A DNA stretch of 64,000 nt, taken from contig JBGAVT010000002.1 in assembly GCA_044227985.1 (NCBI GenBank), forward strand, positions 34,286 to 98,285. The letters run 5' to 3'. Both the position numbers and the translations under genes were made by a program. Position 1 is the stretch's first letter, and every line of letters begins with the position of its first letter. This DNA comes from CAZUNB01 sp044227985 (GTDB taxonomy: Bacteria; Patescibacteriota; Saccharimonadia; Saccharimonadales; JAGPDM01). Below, one piece after another: positions 52,949 through 62,355 of the stretch. The notes below the pieces were generated by a model. That model was given only the letters and a program-made list of their open reading frames with translations, ran no database searches and was not told the DNA's origin.

Positions 52949-53612
52949 AAAGATTGTTTTCTTCGACTGGAATGGAACATTTATAGACGATGAGGTAGCT
53001 ACTGTTGAAGCATTTAGAGAGGTCTTGCGCGGAGTTGGGGATAAACGTGTAAACCTTTCAACTGGAGAACTAACAAGGATACATAGTGAAATTTTTGAAA
53101 TTCCATTATCTAATATGTATGACAAAATTGGTTTTAGTGAAGAGCAAAAAAAACTCAGCTCGGAAAAGCATTTCTGGGCTGACAGCTACAACAAAGCGAT
53201 ACCATCAATAAAAATGCATACTGGGATCAATAAAAGTCTAGAGATACTGGAAAAAAATAGCATTGAGTTTGGCATATTGAGTAATCATACCTCGAGTGAT
53301 ATTGAAGATAAATTACAAGAACTCGGTCTTAATAATATCCCAGTCCTTGCAAATGATCACAGCGGGCAAGCTCACGTTCAGGGTAAGTTGCATCGTGTTG
53401 AAAAGTACCAAGATCAACACCCAGAAATTGAAATCTTAGCAGTTATTGGCGATAGTGCTGAAGAGGTTGATATAGCAAGAGCTATTGATGCGATTTCGAT
53501 TGCTTTTACCAATGGCTGGGTCCGTGCTGATCGAATCAAACCATCCAACCCAGATTATCTTATCGACAGCTCCGAATTACCAAATGTTCTTAAATCAATC
53601 TTCCTATCATGA
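52938..53612 (+). CDS. HAD-superfamily hydrolase
   Basis: A 224-residue HAD phosphatase. Motif I is FFDWNGTFID, with nucleophile Asp and Asn in place of the second acidic residue, a variant known in this superfamily. Motif II is in GILSNHT, and motif III/IV in VIGDSAEEVDIA. Substrate unknown; phosphoglycolate or nucleotide phosphates are common. The start is TTG 52938 inside the purE end; TTG 52920 is possible. It overlaps the helicase gene by 4 bp. Confidence 0.85.
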   Translation: MSSKKIVFFDWNGTFIDDEVATVEAFREVLRGVGDKRVNLSTGELTRIHSEIFEIPLSNMYDKIGFSEEQKKLSSEKHFWADSYNKAIPSIKMHTGINKSLEILEKNSIEFGILSNHTSSDIEDKLQELGLNNIPVLANDHSGQAHVQGKLHRVEKYQDQHPEIEILAVIGDSAEEVDIARAIDAISIAFTNGWVRADRIKPSNPDYLIDSSELPNVLKSIFLS

Positions 53613-55186
53613 CCCAGAAACAAGCGTTACAAATTCTTCAGATGGGCCACAGCATATTTTTGACCGGAGAACCGGGTGCTGGAAAAACACATGTTTTGCG
53701 GCAGTTTATTGCATTTTTAAAGCAGAATAAAATTAAGCATGGCGTAACAGCTACTACTGGAATAGCTGCCACGCATCTAGGCGGCATGACAATTCATAGC
53801 TTTAGTGGCCTTGGGCTTCGAGGGAAGATCGATGAAAACGAACTTGGTGACTTTGCTAATAAAGCGACTCTTAGCAAACGTCTAAACGACCTTCAAGTTC
53901 TAATTATAGATGAGATTTCAATGTTAGATGCCGATAGATTCGATAGCATTGATAAAATTCTGCAAACGGTTCGCGGTAACGAAAAACCCTTCGGTGGGAT
54001 ACAGATTGTTCTGTCGGGTGATTTGTTTCAGCTACCACCGATTAGTAAGCGTGATCAGCCAAAAGCTAAGTTCGTATTCCAGAGTCAGGCATGGAAACAA
54101 GCGAATTTAAAAGTCTGCTATATTACCGAGCAACATCGAACTGAAGAAGATAATTTACTAAAAATTTTGCGCCAGATTCGAGCTGGTGAAGCTGGCTTTA
54201 ATGAACTTGATGAGCTACAAACTAGGCAAACCGACGATATTGATGCTGATATCACCAAACTTTTTACGCACAACATCGACGTCGACACGATAAACCAACA
54301 GAAACTAGAAGAACTTAGCGATGAGCCTGTACAGTTTCAAGCACAAACTAGCGGGAATGCAATGGGTATAAAGAGTCTAACCTCTAGCGCAATGGCGTTA
54401 GAAAATTTAGAACTTAAAATTGGCGCTGAAATCATGACAGTCGTAAACAACCCAATCGCTGGCTATGTCAATGGAAGTCGAGGTAGAGTAGTCGGTTTCG
54501 ATGAGCAAACTAATGATCCGATAATTGCACTTCGAGAACGTAAAAAGCCTCTTGTTCTAGCTCGCTATACCTGGGAAATTAATGATGGCCAGAGAACTGT
54601 CGCAGAGTTTTCGCAATATCCACTTCGACTTGCTTGGGCAATAACTATCCACAAGAGTCAGGGTATGAGCCTGGACGAAGCCGAGATTGATTTGAGCCGT
54701 AGTTTCGAAGCAGGCATGGGGTACGTGGCCTTGTCGCGACTTCGAGGACTCGAAGGGCTCTACTTGCGGGGTATTAACGAATTTGCACTCGCAGTTGCAC
54801 CAGAAGTTATTGATATCGACCAACTATTGCGAAAAAATTCTGCACAGATAATCGCAGCAATTGAAAAATTAGATGATAAGCAAATAGATAAGATAATTAC
54901 TGCCAATATCAGCCGACGGGGGACTATCGACACGAGCGAAAACTATGACGAAGATATATATCAAAGTTTACGTGAATGGCGTACCAAGAAAGCTACCAAA
55001 AACAAAATGCCGAGCTATATCGTACTTGCAGACAAAACCTTGAAGGAAATTGCTCACCATCAGCCAAAAAATGAAAAAGAACTAGCTAAAATTAAAGGAA
55101 TCGGCCCGCAAAAGCTAGAAGATTACGGCAAAGAAGTTTGTGATATACTAAAAACTAATCGTGAGAAAAAAATAAGTAATGAATAA
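53609..55186 (+). CDS. PIF1/RRM3-like helicase with C-terminal HRDC domain
   Basis: A 5'-3' DNA helicase that may help at forks and telomere-like or G-rich structures. Walker A is GEPGAGKTH, motif II IIDEISMLDAD, and motif III GDLFQLPPI; motif VI (IHKSQGMSLDEAEIDLS...GYVALSRLRG) is typical of PIF1. The last ~70 residues form an HRDC domain (IVLADKTLKEIAHHQPKNEKELAKI), a nucleic-acid-binding module known from RecQ. The combination in 525 residues is seen in some small-genome bacteria. It overlaps both neighbours. Confidence 0.88.
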   Translation: MTQKQALQILQMGHSIFLTGEPGAGKTHVLRQFIAFLKQNKIKHGVTATTGIAATHLGGMTIHSFSGLGLRGKIDENELGDFANKATLSKRLNDLQVLIIDEISMLDADRFDSIDKILQTVRGNEKPFGGIQIVLSGDLFQLPPISKRDQPKAKFVFQSQAWKQANLKVCYITEQHRTEEDNLLKILRQIRAGEAGFNELDELQTRQTDDIDADITKLFTHNIDVDTINQQKLEELSDEPVQFQAQTSGNAMGIKSLTSSAMALENLELKIGAEIMTVVNNPIAGYVNGSRGRVVGFDEQTNDPIIALRERKKPLVLARYTWEINDGQRTVAEFSQYPLRLAWAITIHKSQGMSLDEAEIDLSRSFEAGMGYVALSRLRGLEGLYLRGINEFALAVAPEVIDIDQLLRKNSAQIIAAIEKLDDKQIDKIITANISRRGTIDTSENYDEDIYQSLREWRTKKATKNKMPSYIVLADKTLKEIAHHQPKNEKELAKIKGIGPQKLEDYGKEVCDILKTNREKKISNE

Positions 55187-55562
55187 GAACATTAGCGGAA
55201 CCGTTGAGCCACATCAGGGAAATGGCCGTAGATTTGGCTACCCAACAGCCAACATAAACTGTCCGGCTGACCTCGACGAAGGTATCTTTATCGGATACAC
55301 GAGTATCGATGGTGAGCCAGAACATCAGAACATGCCGAGCATGATTTATGTTGGTACTTCTGAGACCTTGCACGAACTGAATAAGCGTTTAGAATCACAT
55401 ATTCTTGATTTTGAAGATCGAGATTTGTACGGTAAAAATATTCATGTGAACATAGTTGAAAAAGTACGTGCTAGTGTTCGGTTTGATGGCACTGAAGAAC
55501 TGATAGAGCAAATGCAACGCGACGAGAGAGATATCCGTGAGTGGTTCCAACAATCTTCCTAG
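55179..55562 (+). CDS. stand-alone riboflavin kinase
   Basis: Phosphorylates riboflavin to FMN. The 127-residue protein matches the C-terminal domain of RibF: GRRFGYPTANI near the start (nucleotide-binding) and ESHILDFEDRDLYGK (with the catalytic Glu-type region). The FAD synthetase half of bacterial RibF is missing, so FAD would have to come from another enzyme. FMN-using ThyX and flavodoxin nearby give it a use. It overlaps both adjacent genes. Confidence 0.85.
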   Translation: MNKNISGTVEPHQGNGRRFGYPTANINCPADLDEGIFIGYTSIDGEPEHQNMPSMIYVGTSETLHELNKRLESHILDFEDRDLYGKNIHVNIVEKVRASVRFDGTEELIEQMQRDERDIREWFQQSS

Positions 55563-56757
55563 CTCGCTTAGAAAAAACTTGTGGTTGCTCGGAGTAGGCT
55601 ACTTTTTGCAAGGTTCTGTTTTCTTCTATGCTGTTGAAAAACTTTTTTTTAGAAATGAAATTGGCTTAGATTACCAACAAATTGGTGTTATCGGAGTAGT
55701 AGTTGTTATATCAATCTTGGTGTTCGAATTTCCATCAGGCGTACTAGCAGATCGGTGGAGTCGAAAAGGGACAATGATACTGGCAAGCTTAGCTCTTATG
55801 ACGGGTTCAGCAATCTATGCGTTTGGTGAAAGTTTTAACGCAATGATACTTGCTACCGCCTTTTGGGGGTTATACTTTGCTAATCAATCAGGTACTGCTG
55901 AGTCGTTATTATATGATCTGTTAAAAAAAGATAATCAACAGCAACACTACGAAAAATATCTTGCGCTGGTTATCGGATCACAGGGTTTCGCCTTAGCAGC
56001 TAGCTCAGTCATTGGAGGTTTGATAGCTGCATCATTTGGCTTTCGAGAAGTTTATATTTTTACGCTTTTTCCGATGATTCTGTCAATCATCATCTTTCTG
56101 CTAATCAACGAGCCGAAGCAACATACCCGTGCAGAGACTAATTTCTTACACGCCAAACAAGCCTTCAAAAACATTATCTCTAAAAAAGCTATGATCAATC
56201 TGCTATTTGCGATGATTGTAATGGATATTTTGGTTCACATAACATTTGAATATTACCAACTTTACTACATAGCTATCGACCTGCCAGTTTACCTGTTTGG
56301 CGTTGCTGGTGGATTGCTTGGCTTAATGTATGTTAGTGGTGCCCACTTCGCAGTGTTTTTACGGAAGTTTAACAAAGATTTTGCATACTATCTTACAATC
56401 CTCTCTATACTCGTAGCGATTCTGTCTATTTATTTCGTCCGAAATATCATGGCGATTCTAGTGGTTTTTGTAATTTTACACAGCCTGCAGACTTTTAGAG
56501 TATTTTCACAGCGTGAAACTCAGGAAAGGCTACCGAACAGTGAGCGAGCCGCTAGCATCTCCCTGATTAATGCAATCGCACGCTTCTTTGCTATTCCATT
56601 CAGTCTGCTTGTCGGCTATTTAACGCAGCAATATTCCTATTTTGCCAATGTTCCATTGTTTGCAACCCTTGCAGTTATATTAATAATTCTTGTCATACCG
56701 ATTGTTGGGAATCGACTAGATATTAAACCTAAATTCGATATTCCACATGATTTTTAA
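55537..56757 (+). CDS. MFS transporter
   Basis: A 406-residue protein with twelve or so hydrophobic segments. The motif A-like loop is GVLADRWSRKGTM (after helix 2), and a second loop repeats near the middle. Substrates of this family range from sugars to drugs; none is indicated. GTG 55537 lies inside the end of the riboflavin kinase gene, and the last 11 bp overlap the TauE gene, so all are one operon. Confidence 0.85.
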   Translation: MSGSNNLPSSLRKNLWLLGVGYFLQGSVFFYAVEKLFFRNEIGLDYQQIGVIGVVVVISILVFEFPSGVLADRWSRKGTMILASLALMTGSAIYAFGESFNAMILATAFWGLYFANQSGTAESLLYDLLKKDNQQQHYEKYLALVIGSQGFALAASSVIGGLIAASFGFREVYIFTLFPMILSIIIFLLINEPKQHTRAETNFLHAKQAFKNIISKKAMINLLFAMIVMDILVHITFEYYQLYYIAIDLPVYLFGVAGGLLGLMYVSGAHFAVFLRKFNKDFAYYLTILSILVAILSIYFVRNIMAILVVFVILHSLQTFRVFSQRETQERLPNSERAASISLINAIARFFAIPFSLLVGYLTQQYSYFANVPLFATLAVILIILVIPIVGNRLDIKPKFDIPHDF

Positions 56758-57487
56758 TTTCATTCTGACGTTTACTGGTGGGCTACTGGCGGCCGGTATC
56801 GGTGTTGCTGCGGGCGGCGGCGGGATCATCAGTGTTGGAGTTTTGACGTTGCTTGGTCTACCGCTTCCAATGGCATTGGCCACAAACCGAGTTGGGGCAC
56901 TTAGCGCCAGCATGACTGCGTTATATAAATACAACAAAGCTAAGAAAATCGATTGGGTTTTGGCGTTCAAACTATTGCCTTTGGGAATAATCGGTGGACT
57001 TTTAGGTAGCGAACTACTCAACCACACGCCCACCCATTTACTCAAAGGACTATTTATATCAATCATCATTGTGACCATTATAATGATTCTTTTCAATCCA
57101 AAAATCGGGCTCACCGAAACGACCAAATCAAAAATGATTAATAGTATTGGATATATCGTCTTTCTAGTTTTGAGCTTGATTGGCGGACTTATTGGAGCCG
57201 GCGCTGGTACTATTTTTATCTTTATGAATTCATTTTTTTTCGGAAAAACGTTGTTAGTTGCTCAAGCAACTAATATGCCCTCATGGCTAGGTCTATCGTT
57301 GGTTGCAAGCATCGTCTTTGCAAGCAATAATTTAGTCAATATTCCACTAGCAATTGCCCTGCTATGTGGCATGAGTATAGGTGGCTATATCGGCGCGCGA
57401 TTAGCAATACTAAAAGGCAACAAATTCATAAAAAAATTAATGATCGTAATGCTCATCATCGTCGCAATTCAGATTTTGTTAAGCTAA
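56747..57487 (+). CDS. TauE/SafE-family permease
   Basis: A 246-residue protein with about seven hydrophobic segments and the family's two half-repeats: GGGGIISVGVLTLLGLPLPMALATNRVG and a second GAGAGTIFIFMNSFF. Members export sulfite, sulfoacetate or related anions; the substrate here is open. It is the last gene of the run of overlapping genes that starts with purK. Confidence 0.85.
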   Translation: MIFNFILTFTGGLLAAGIGVAAGGGGIISVGVLTLLGLPLPMALATNRVGALSASMTALYKYNKAKKIDWVLAFKLLPLGIIGGLLGSELLNHTPTHLLKGLFISIIIVTIIMILFNPKIGLTETTKSKMINSIGYIVFLVLSLIGGLIGAGAGTIFIFMNSFFFGKTLLVAQATNMPSWLGLSLVASIVFASNNLVNIPLAIALLCGMSIGGYIGARLAILKGNKFIKKLMIVMLIIVAIQILLS

Positions 57488-57541
57488 GTACCACAAGATA
57501 ATCTCTAAAACATAGAATTAATTTGCGAATTTTTTATCGTA

Positions 57542-58291
57542 TCAAACCATAGCGTCTAAGTATTTTTCCCTATTTTGTTCGAGTTGTAATTTTTTCGCTT
57601 CGACCAGCTCATCATAGCGCTTTTGATTGTCTTTAAAATCAAATTGGTCAGGTCCAATCCAGCGACGTTGCTTCTCATCGAAAACTCGTGGCTCCTCTGT
57701 TTCATCGGTCATAGAACCTAGTGGCTGTCGGATTTTTCTAACTCCTGGAAGTCCCAACTCATTTAGATTACGATCATAACTTGCTAGATTACCCTGTACT
57801 ACAGGTGAAGGAGAAGAGATCAAGCCCTCAAGTGAACCGTGAAATTTATTTAAAAATATTTTTCTTCCTTCGGCCGCAATTCTTCGATCTCGTCTAGTAG
57901 AAAATCCAAAAAAATGATTATAGGCTCTTGCAAGCGATAGTGCTCCTACAATAGCTAAAGTAGCAAATCCAATTATCTCCGGCACATGTTCGTTTGGCGC
58001 AGGCAACGGTGGTGATTCATGATCAGCCGCATTTGCTTCTAGAGCCTGAGGACGTGTCACCATATCACCATATTGTGTTAAAGCGGTTATCGCTCCACCG
58101 TAGACTGCAGCACCGATGGAATAGAATCTCAACCCTTCTTGAGTCATCCCATCAATCCTGAGTCTAATCTCATTTGTGTCCTGAAGACCAGATGCAATAA
58201 ACCTCAAATTTCTTTCTGCTGGTTCAAGGTCTATTGGCGCACGCTCATCAGTACTACTTAAAGTTCCTTCGGGCAAAGTTTCATCAGGCAT
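57542..58291 (-). CDS. hypothetical membrane protein with two central helices
   Basis: The ATG at 58291 is chosen because a promoter (58298-58326) ends 7 nt before it; upstream in-frame sequence is unlike protein. The 249 residues have an acidic start, two hydrophobic segments (about 48-67 and 100-118) and a long soluble C-terminal part ending in a charged helix (KKLQLEQNREKYLDAMV). No family is recognised. Confidence 0.65.
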   Translation of the reverse strand: MPDETLPEGTLSSTDERAPIDLEPAERNLRFIASGLQDTNEIRLRIDGMTQEGLRFYSIGAAVYGGAITALTQYGDMVTRPQALEANAADHESPPLPAPNEHVPEIIGFATLAIVGALSLARAYNHFFGFSTRRDRRIAAEGRKIFLNKFHGSLEGLISSPSPVVQGNLASYDRNLNELGLPGVRKIRQPLGSMTDETEEPRVFDEKQRRWIGPDQFDFKDNQKRYDELVEAKKLQLEQNREKYLDAMV

Positions 58292-58297
58292 ACAGGC

Positions 58298-58326
58298 ATA
58301 ATACAGTAAGTATGAATATTTTACAA
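58298..58326 (-). promoter_or_regulatory. promoter of the 57.5 kb membrane protein
   Basis: On the minus strand TTGTAA (58326-58321), a 17-bp spacer and TATTAT (58303-58298), followed after six bases by the ATG at 58291. The message is leaderless. Confidence 0.7.
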
Positions 58327-58404
58327 GCTTAGTTTTTTTAAAGAAACAATTACATTGGCATCGAGGGATCAGAAAATAAATCACTTGTCTGATACCATAG
58401 CTAG

Positions 58405-59013
58405 ATGAAGAAAAGCACTATTTTTCAATTAGCACTGCTCGTTTTTGTTATCCTGATTGGAGCAATTGCTATTCCAAATGCGCCAGAAATCGGTGATTTT
58501 TTTGCACTAAAATCATATCAGCCGAGTAGAGAAGTTGAACAAATCGCAAGCGATGCGGGAATGGGCGAAAAAGGTAGAAGACTATTTTATCGCTTCGATC
58601 CGATTTTTACTGATCAAGCAACTATCTCAAGTTTTTGTGGTCGAGCAAAAGAACCATTAGGATGCGCAGAAGGTCGGAGAATATATATCCTAGCTAGTAA
58701 TAATGAAGAATACTATCAGCAGTCGGTTGTAACTGCTGCTCACGAAATGCTTCATGTGGTGTACTCGCGTCTCAGCGAGAAAGAAAAAACACAAATTGAT
58801 GAATTAATACAAAATAAAATAGACACATTTGGTCCAGACATCGTCGAGGAAATAGATGCATATAACAAAGAGAGCGACGAAGTTATTCGTGATGAATCTC
58901 ACTCGATTGTCGGCAGCGAAGTAAAAACACTGCCGAAAGATTTGGAGAATCACTACAAAACATACTTTTCAAACCGCCAGAAATCCGTTGAATCCTACAG
59001 GTTTAGTCGATAA
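58405..59013 (+). CDS. membrane-anchored HExxH protein
   Basis: A 202-residue protein with an N-terminal hydrophobic helix (about residues 7-25), then a domain containing AAHEMLHVVYSRL, an HExxH zinc-binding motif (about residues 113-117) with catalytic Glu. A third ligand might be the Glu or His in RDESHSIVGSE. Two Cys in SSFCGRAKEPLGCAEG may form a disulfide. The features suggest an exported metallopeptidase. I do not recognise the family, so the activity is unproven. Confidence 0.7.
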   Translation: MKKSTIFQLALLVFVILIGAIAIPNAPEIGDFFALKSYQPSREVEQIASDAGMGEKGRRLFYRFDPIFTDQATISSFCGRAKEPLGCAEGRRIYILASNNEEYYQQSVVTAAHEMLHVVYSRLSEKEKTQIDELIQNKIDTFGPDIVEEIDAYNKESDEVIRDESHSIVGSEVKTLPKDLENHYKTYFSNRQKSVESYRFSR

Positions 59014-59098
59014 ACTTTTCTTTGATAGAAAAAAGTTTTAACTCACTACCAAACGGCAGATGGCTTCGTACTAAAATAAATATATCTGTTGCAACCTA

Positions 59099-60556
59099 TC
59101 AGTCCAATGTCTTTGAGTTGGGTATTTTAGTCAATTTTGGTGGCTTCGTGACCCTCCACATCAGACCACCAGAAACAACCTCTAGCAATAATTGAGTAGG
59201 TAATTTTAGGCTGGGAGCCGCCGCCCATAAAACCGCCATAGTCACATACGGTGCCGCGTTCCTGAGACCTAGAGCGTGCCTTCCTAGAAAGCTATCTCGA
59301 TGTTTTTTTCTTCCAGCAATATCTTTTGCAAATATATTTGTTCCTTCAACAACTATAGCTCGATTCGCATCGTTGATTTTTTCAAGATCATCTCCAATTG
59401 TATGCCAATCACCATCGCGAACTAGCGCAACGATATTTACAGCTTCGGCTTCTCCCGCTATGGCACTATCAATAACGAACGGATAGCACATTGAAACAAG
59501 ATCTGGGTTTTTAGAATTAGGCGCTGTATTAACTAACAAAACATCTCTGTCTTCTAAAGCAAAATCTTTGATTGAATCTTTCTCGCCAACTTGAACAATT
59601 CTATTACGGCTAGGGTCAAACATGACAAGACGAGAGTCAAAAGTACGCAACACTTTAATCTCTGCTCCAACTGGTATAGAGTTACTCCACCATCTTTCTT
59701 GTGTAGCCTTACCATCGTTTGTCTCGAATTTTACAGTATATCCAGATTGGCTATATCTTGCTGAAAAATCAATTGGCCTTCCACTATTGAGGTCAGCCGG
59801 ATCTAGTTCAAAATATGCATCTACAAGTCGAAAATTTGGCTCACCTATGTCTACCTCAGAAGGACCTTGAAAAAAAGGAAAATGTAATTCTGGGTCGTAA
59901 AAATTAGATTCAACAGTTTCCTCGGCACGAAAATTAGATCCTTCGACTTCTGCGAACAACGCGAGAGTGTCAGCCAAGCCGTTCGTGACATAGTCAGCAA
60001 TTGGCCCATCGTCTAAGTCATTCATAAAACCTAGGTGCTGCCAGTGGTGGCGTAATAAGCCGTAGACCGCTAGAGTGCTTGGATTGTCAAAATAGCGCGA
60101 CCAAACTGCATACTCTGCTACATTATGCGCCGGTTCTCTGGCATTAGAGCTAGTCCAAGGATAGGTGTTGAATCCAGCTTCGTTGTCACCATAGCCGATC
60201 TCATCTTGCAGTGTACGTAGAGTCTCAGGGTCTACTATATCCGATGAATAATCATCGACACCTGTACTGCTCATTTGTCTTCGTAATATTGCCAGACCAA
60301 AACAAACCCCAGCTCTATATCCTGTTGCTTGTTCGTCAGTAGCAGTTTGTAACGAATCTCTAACTTGGCCTTCCAACAACACGCGGGCAAGGCTATCTTC
60401 AGTCAAGAGATCTATATTTGCTCCAGCAATAAAATCAAGTTCTTCTTCTCCGAAACGAAGAAACCTTCCAGCCTCGGGGTTTAAGCTCTCTAACATAATA
60501 GGGAATAAACCATGTCTCGGCTCAAACTCTACTCGGTCATCGATTTGAGTATGCAT
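59099..60556 (-). CDS. hypothetical 485-residue protein with C-terminal hydrophobic tail
   Basis: An acidic soluble protein with no recognised domain. Late in the sequence is a basic stretch (GRKKHRDSF), then a hydrophobic, Ala- and Leu-rich segment (about 435-470), then a basic end: the same order as in the 745-residue protein at 9.5 kb. The tail may attach it to the membrane. It is divergent from the first carbonic-anhydrase-like gene, with 96 bp between. Confidence 0.6.
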   Translation of the reverse strand: MHTQIDDRVEFEPRHGLFPIMLESLNPEAGRFLRFGEEELDFIAGANIDLLTEDSLARVLLEGQVRDSLQTATDEQATGYRAGVCFGLAILRRQMSSTGVDDYSSDIVDPETLRTLQDEIGYGDNEAGFNTYPWTSSNAREPAHNVAEYAVWSRYFDNPSTLAVYGLLRHHWQHLGFMNDLDDGPIADYVTNGLADTLALFAEVEGSNFRAEETVESNFYDPELHFPFFQGPSEVDIGEPNFRLVDAYFELDPADLNSGRPIDFSARYSQSGYTVKFETNDGKATQERWWSNSIPVGAEIKVLRTFDSRLVMFDPSRNRIVQVGEKDSIKDFALEDRDVLLVNTAPNSKNPDLVSMCYPFVIDSAIAGEAEAVNIVALVRDGDWHTIGDDLEKINDANRAIVVEGTNIFAKDIAGRKKHRDSFLGRHALGLRNAAPYVTMAVLWAAAPSLKLPTQLLLEVVSGGLMWRVTKPPKLTKIPNSKTLD

Positions 60557-60652
60557 ATTTATAGATTATACTATATAATATTAAATATTACAATATATCT
60601 TTTATATAGTATGATGTGGTAATATTATTTCTTGCAATAAAAAAGGAAATGT

Positions 60653-61504
60653 ATGGGACTTTCAGCGACTGATTATTTAGACGTGCTTCCCGAAAAAGAT
60701 GGAAGCCCTGACCTATGGTTGTGCATGGATGACCGCCCAGTTAAGCCGGACAGTGTACCCCTTGAGCAATTTGGGATCGATGAGATGCCTGATTATCTAC
60801 AAACTGGTGGCGGTCCTTATGGAACTGCCCTTGACGTAGCTGTAGCTTATGAAGTAGCCGCTCCCAATAGCTTTGTAGAGCGAAGAATTACATTGGATTC
60901 TCTTGCAAAGATTATTAGTACGGATGCTTTACAGAACGGAGATGCTGCAATGTTCAATCATGAGGGTTGTGCAGCTCTTTTGAAGGCTTTCGCTAGCTTA
61001 CGAACCATGCAGGATCCAGATCAGCATAATCGTGTACTTGAACGCAGCACAAGTATTCTACCTACCATCTCAGAGTCTGAAGTTGAAATGATCTCAGAAG
61101 CAGCCGGCAGGTTGATTGAGAGTGGACTCGTCGGAGAAGATCCTGAAGCACAGACATCGGCCTTAGTTAATATGCAGACTAATGATACAGATGGAGACTC
61201 AATTCCAACCGCAAAGCTAATCGGTGAGCACAATGGTAAGACTGGAAAAGTACTATTTATTGCTGACTATAGAAATAGGGGTGTACTTAAAGTTCAAGAA
61301 GCGGCCGATGCTGGTTTCGCTTCTTTCCATGCTAATTTTGGTAATGATCTGCTCGATCTATACAGGGCGATAAGTAACATTATACCATTGAGACCTAGAG
61401 CTATACGACGCGCCTCTACTGTTAGACATGGTGCTTTAATGACTCTTCTTGTAGACGAGCATGGCGATGATATTCCAATACAGCTTGTTGGTGCTGCTGC
61501 CTAG
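60653..61504 (+). CDS. carbonic-anhydrase-like protein (CxDxR...HxxC)
   Basis: A 283-residue soluble protein. CMDDRP places Cys24, Asp26 and Arg28 in the CxDxR pattern of beta-class carbonic anhydrases, and NHEGC gives His103 and Cys106, the HxxC pattern. Thus all zinc ligands and the Asp-Arg dyad of the class can be laid out in order. Beyond these motifs the sequence is not clearly homologous. It may be a distant family member or use the same metal site for another job. AAGGAAATGT precedes the ATG. The next gene has a related but different motif set. Confidence 0.55.
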   Translation: MGLSATDYLDVLPEKDGSPDLWLCMDDRPVKPDSVPLEQFGIDEMPDYLQTGGGPYGTALDVAVAYEVAAPNSFVERRITLDSLAKIISTDALQNGDAAMFNHEGCAALLKAFASLRTMQDPDQHNRVLERSTSILPTISESEVEMISEAAGRLIESGLVGEDPEAQTSALVNMQTNDTDGDSIPTAKLIGEHNGKTGKVLFIADYRNRGVLKVQEAADAGFASFHANFGNDLLDLYRAISNIIPLRPRAIRRASTVRHGALMTLLVDEHGDDIPIQLVGAAA

Positions 61505-61608
61505 CTAGAATTACTTTTTATTTTTAACGTAGTCCTAAAATAGGCGTATAGTCTATCTTGGTAAACAAAAGTTAAATAAGTATGTGCACAATAATTGACA
61601 GGAGCATC

Positions 61609-62355
61609 ATGAGCGGTATCAAAACAGTTCGAAAACATGTAGAGACAAACAAAAGAAAAACTGCGGCCGGTACGCGCTGTGTCGACGGTGGATATACAGA
61701 AGCACAAGCTGCTGGATCCACAGCATTTGCAGGAGCAGACCTTGGATTATCCATGGCGCTACTCAGCTTTGATGAAATAACGCCTGAAGTAGCATTCGCT
61801 ATTGTCCATGACTACAAACAATCGATTGGAGAGATCTATACCTGGCACACCGACATACACCATCCTGATGGAGCAAAGGGCTGCGGCTGTGGCCATTGTA
61901 ACGCAAGTCTAGAACCCAAAAACTCAAACTATTATGGAGTAACCACTGATGAATCAGCGGAACTATTGTCCATAGTTCAAAAAGCTACTAAAACTGGTTC
62001 AGCTCAGGTTGTGATACTAGATAGAAATCATGAAGAGCAGGATATTATTATAGTTGAGGGCGATATTTGGACCGTAAATCCCAAAAATGATGAGACAGGT
62101 GAGCAGCACTACATCTACGATAAAACAAGGCATATTACATTACTAAAAAATCTTTCAGTATACATCCGATCGCAAGATGTGCCGACAATACAAGCGGAAG
62201 AGCTTATCGATATTTCCGAAAAACAAACTAATGCAACTTTAAGCTTGCTAGAAACTAGCCGAGGTGCAGAAATTTTCGTGGTTAGATTTAGCCAAGAAGG
62301 AATTCCTGATATTCAATTTCAAGGAAAAGCACCTGATGCAGCATTGTCGAGATAG
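61609..62355 (+). CDS. carbonic-anhydrase-like protein (cadmium-type motif)
   Basis: A 248-residue soluble protein. RCVDGG has Cys24 and Asp26, then WHTDIHH has His80, and GCGCGHC has Cys92, Cys94 and Cys97. This spacing resembles the zeta (cadmium) carbonic anhydrase repeat, with Cys, His and Cys as metal ligands. The catalytic Arg of CVDGR is Gly here, so activity is uncertain. ATG 61609 follows AGGAG at 61600-61604. It lies directly after the other carbonic-anhydrase-like gene and 190 bp before a Na+/H+ antiporter gene. Confidence 0.6.
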   Translation: MSGIKTVRKHVETNKRKTAAGTRCVDGGYTEAQAAGSTAFAGADLGLSMALLSFDEITPEVAFAIVHDYKQSIGEIYTWHTDIHHPDGAKGCGCGHCNASLEPKNSNYYGVTTDESAELLSIVQKATKTGSAQVVILDRNHEEQDIIIVEGDIWTVNPKNDETGEQHYIYDKTRHITLLKNLSVYIRSQDVPTIQAEELIDISEKQTNATLSLLETSRGAEIFVVRFSQEGIPDIQFQGKAPDAALSR

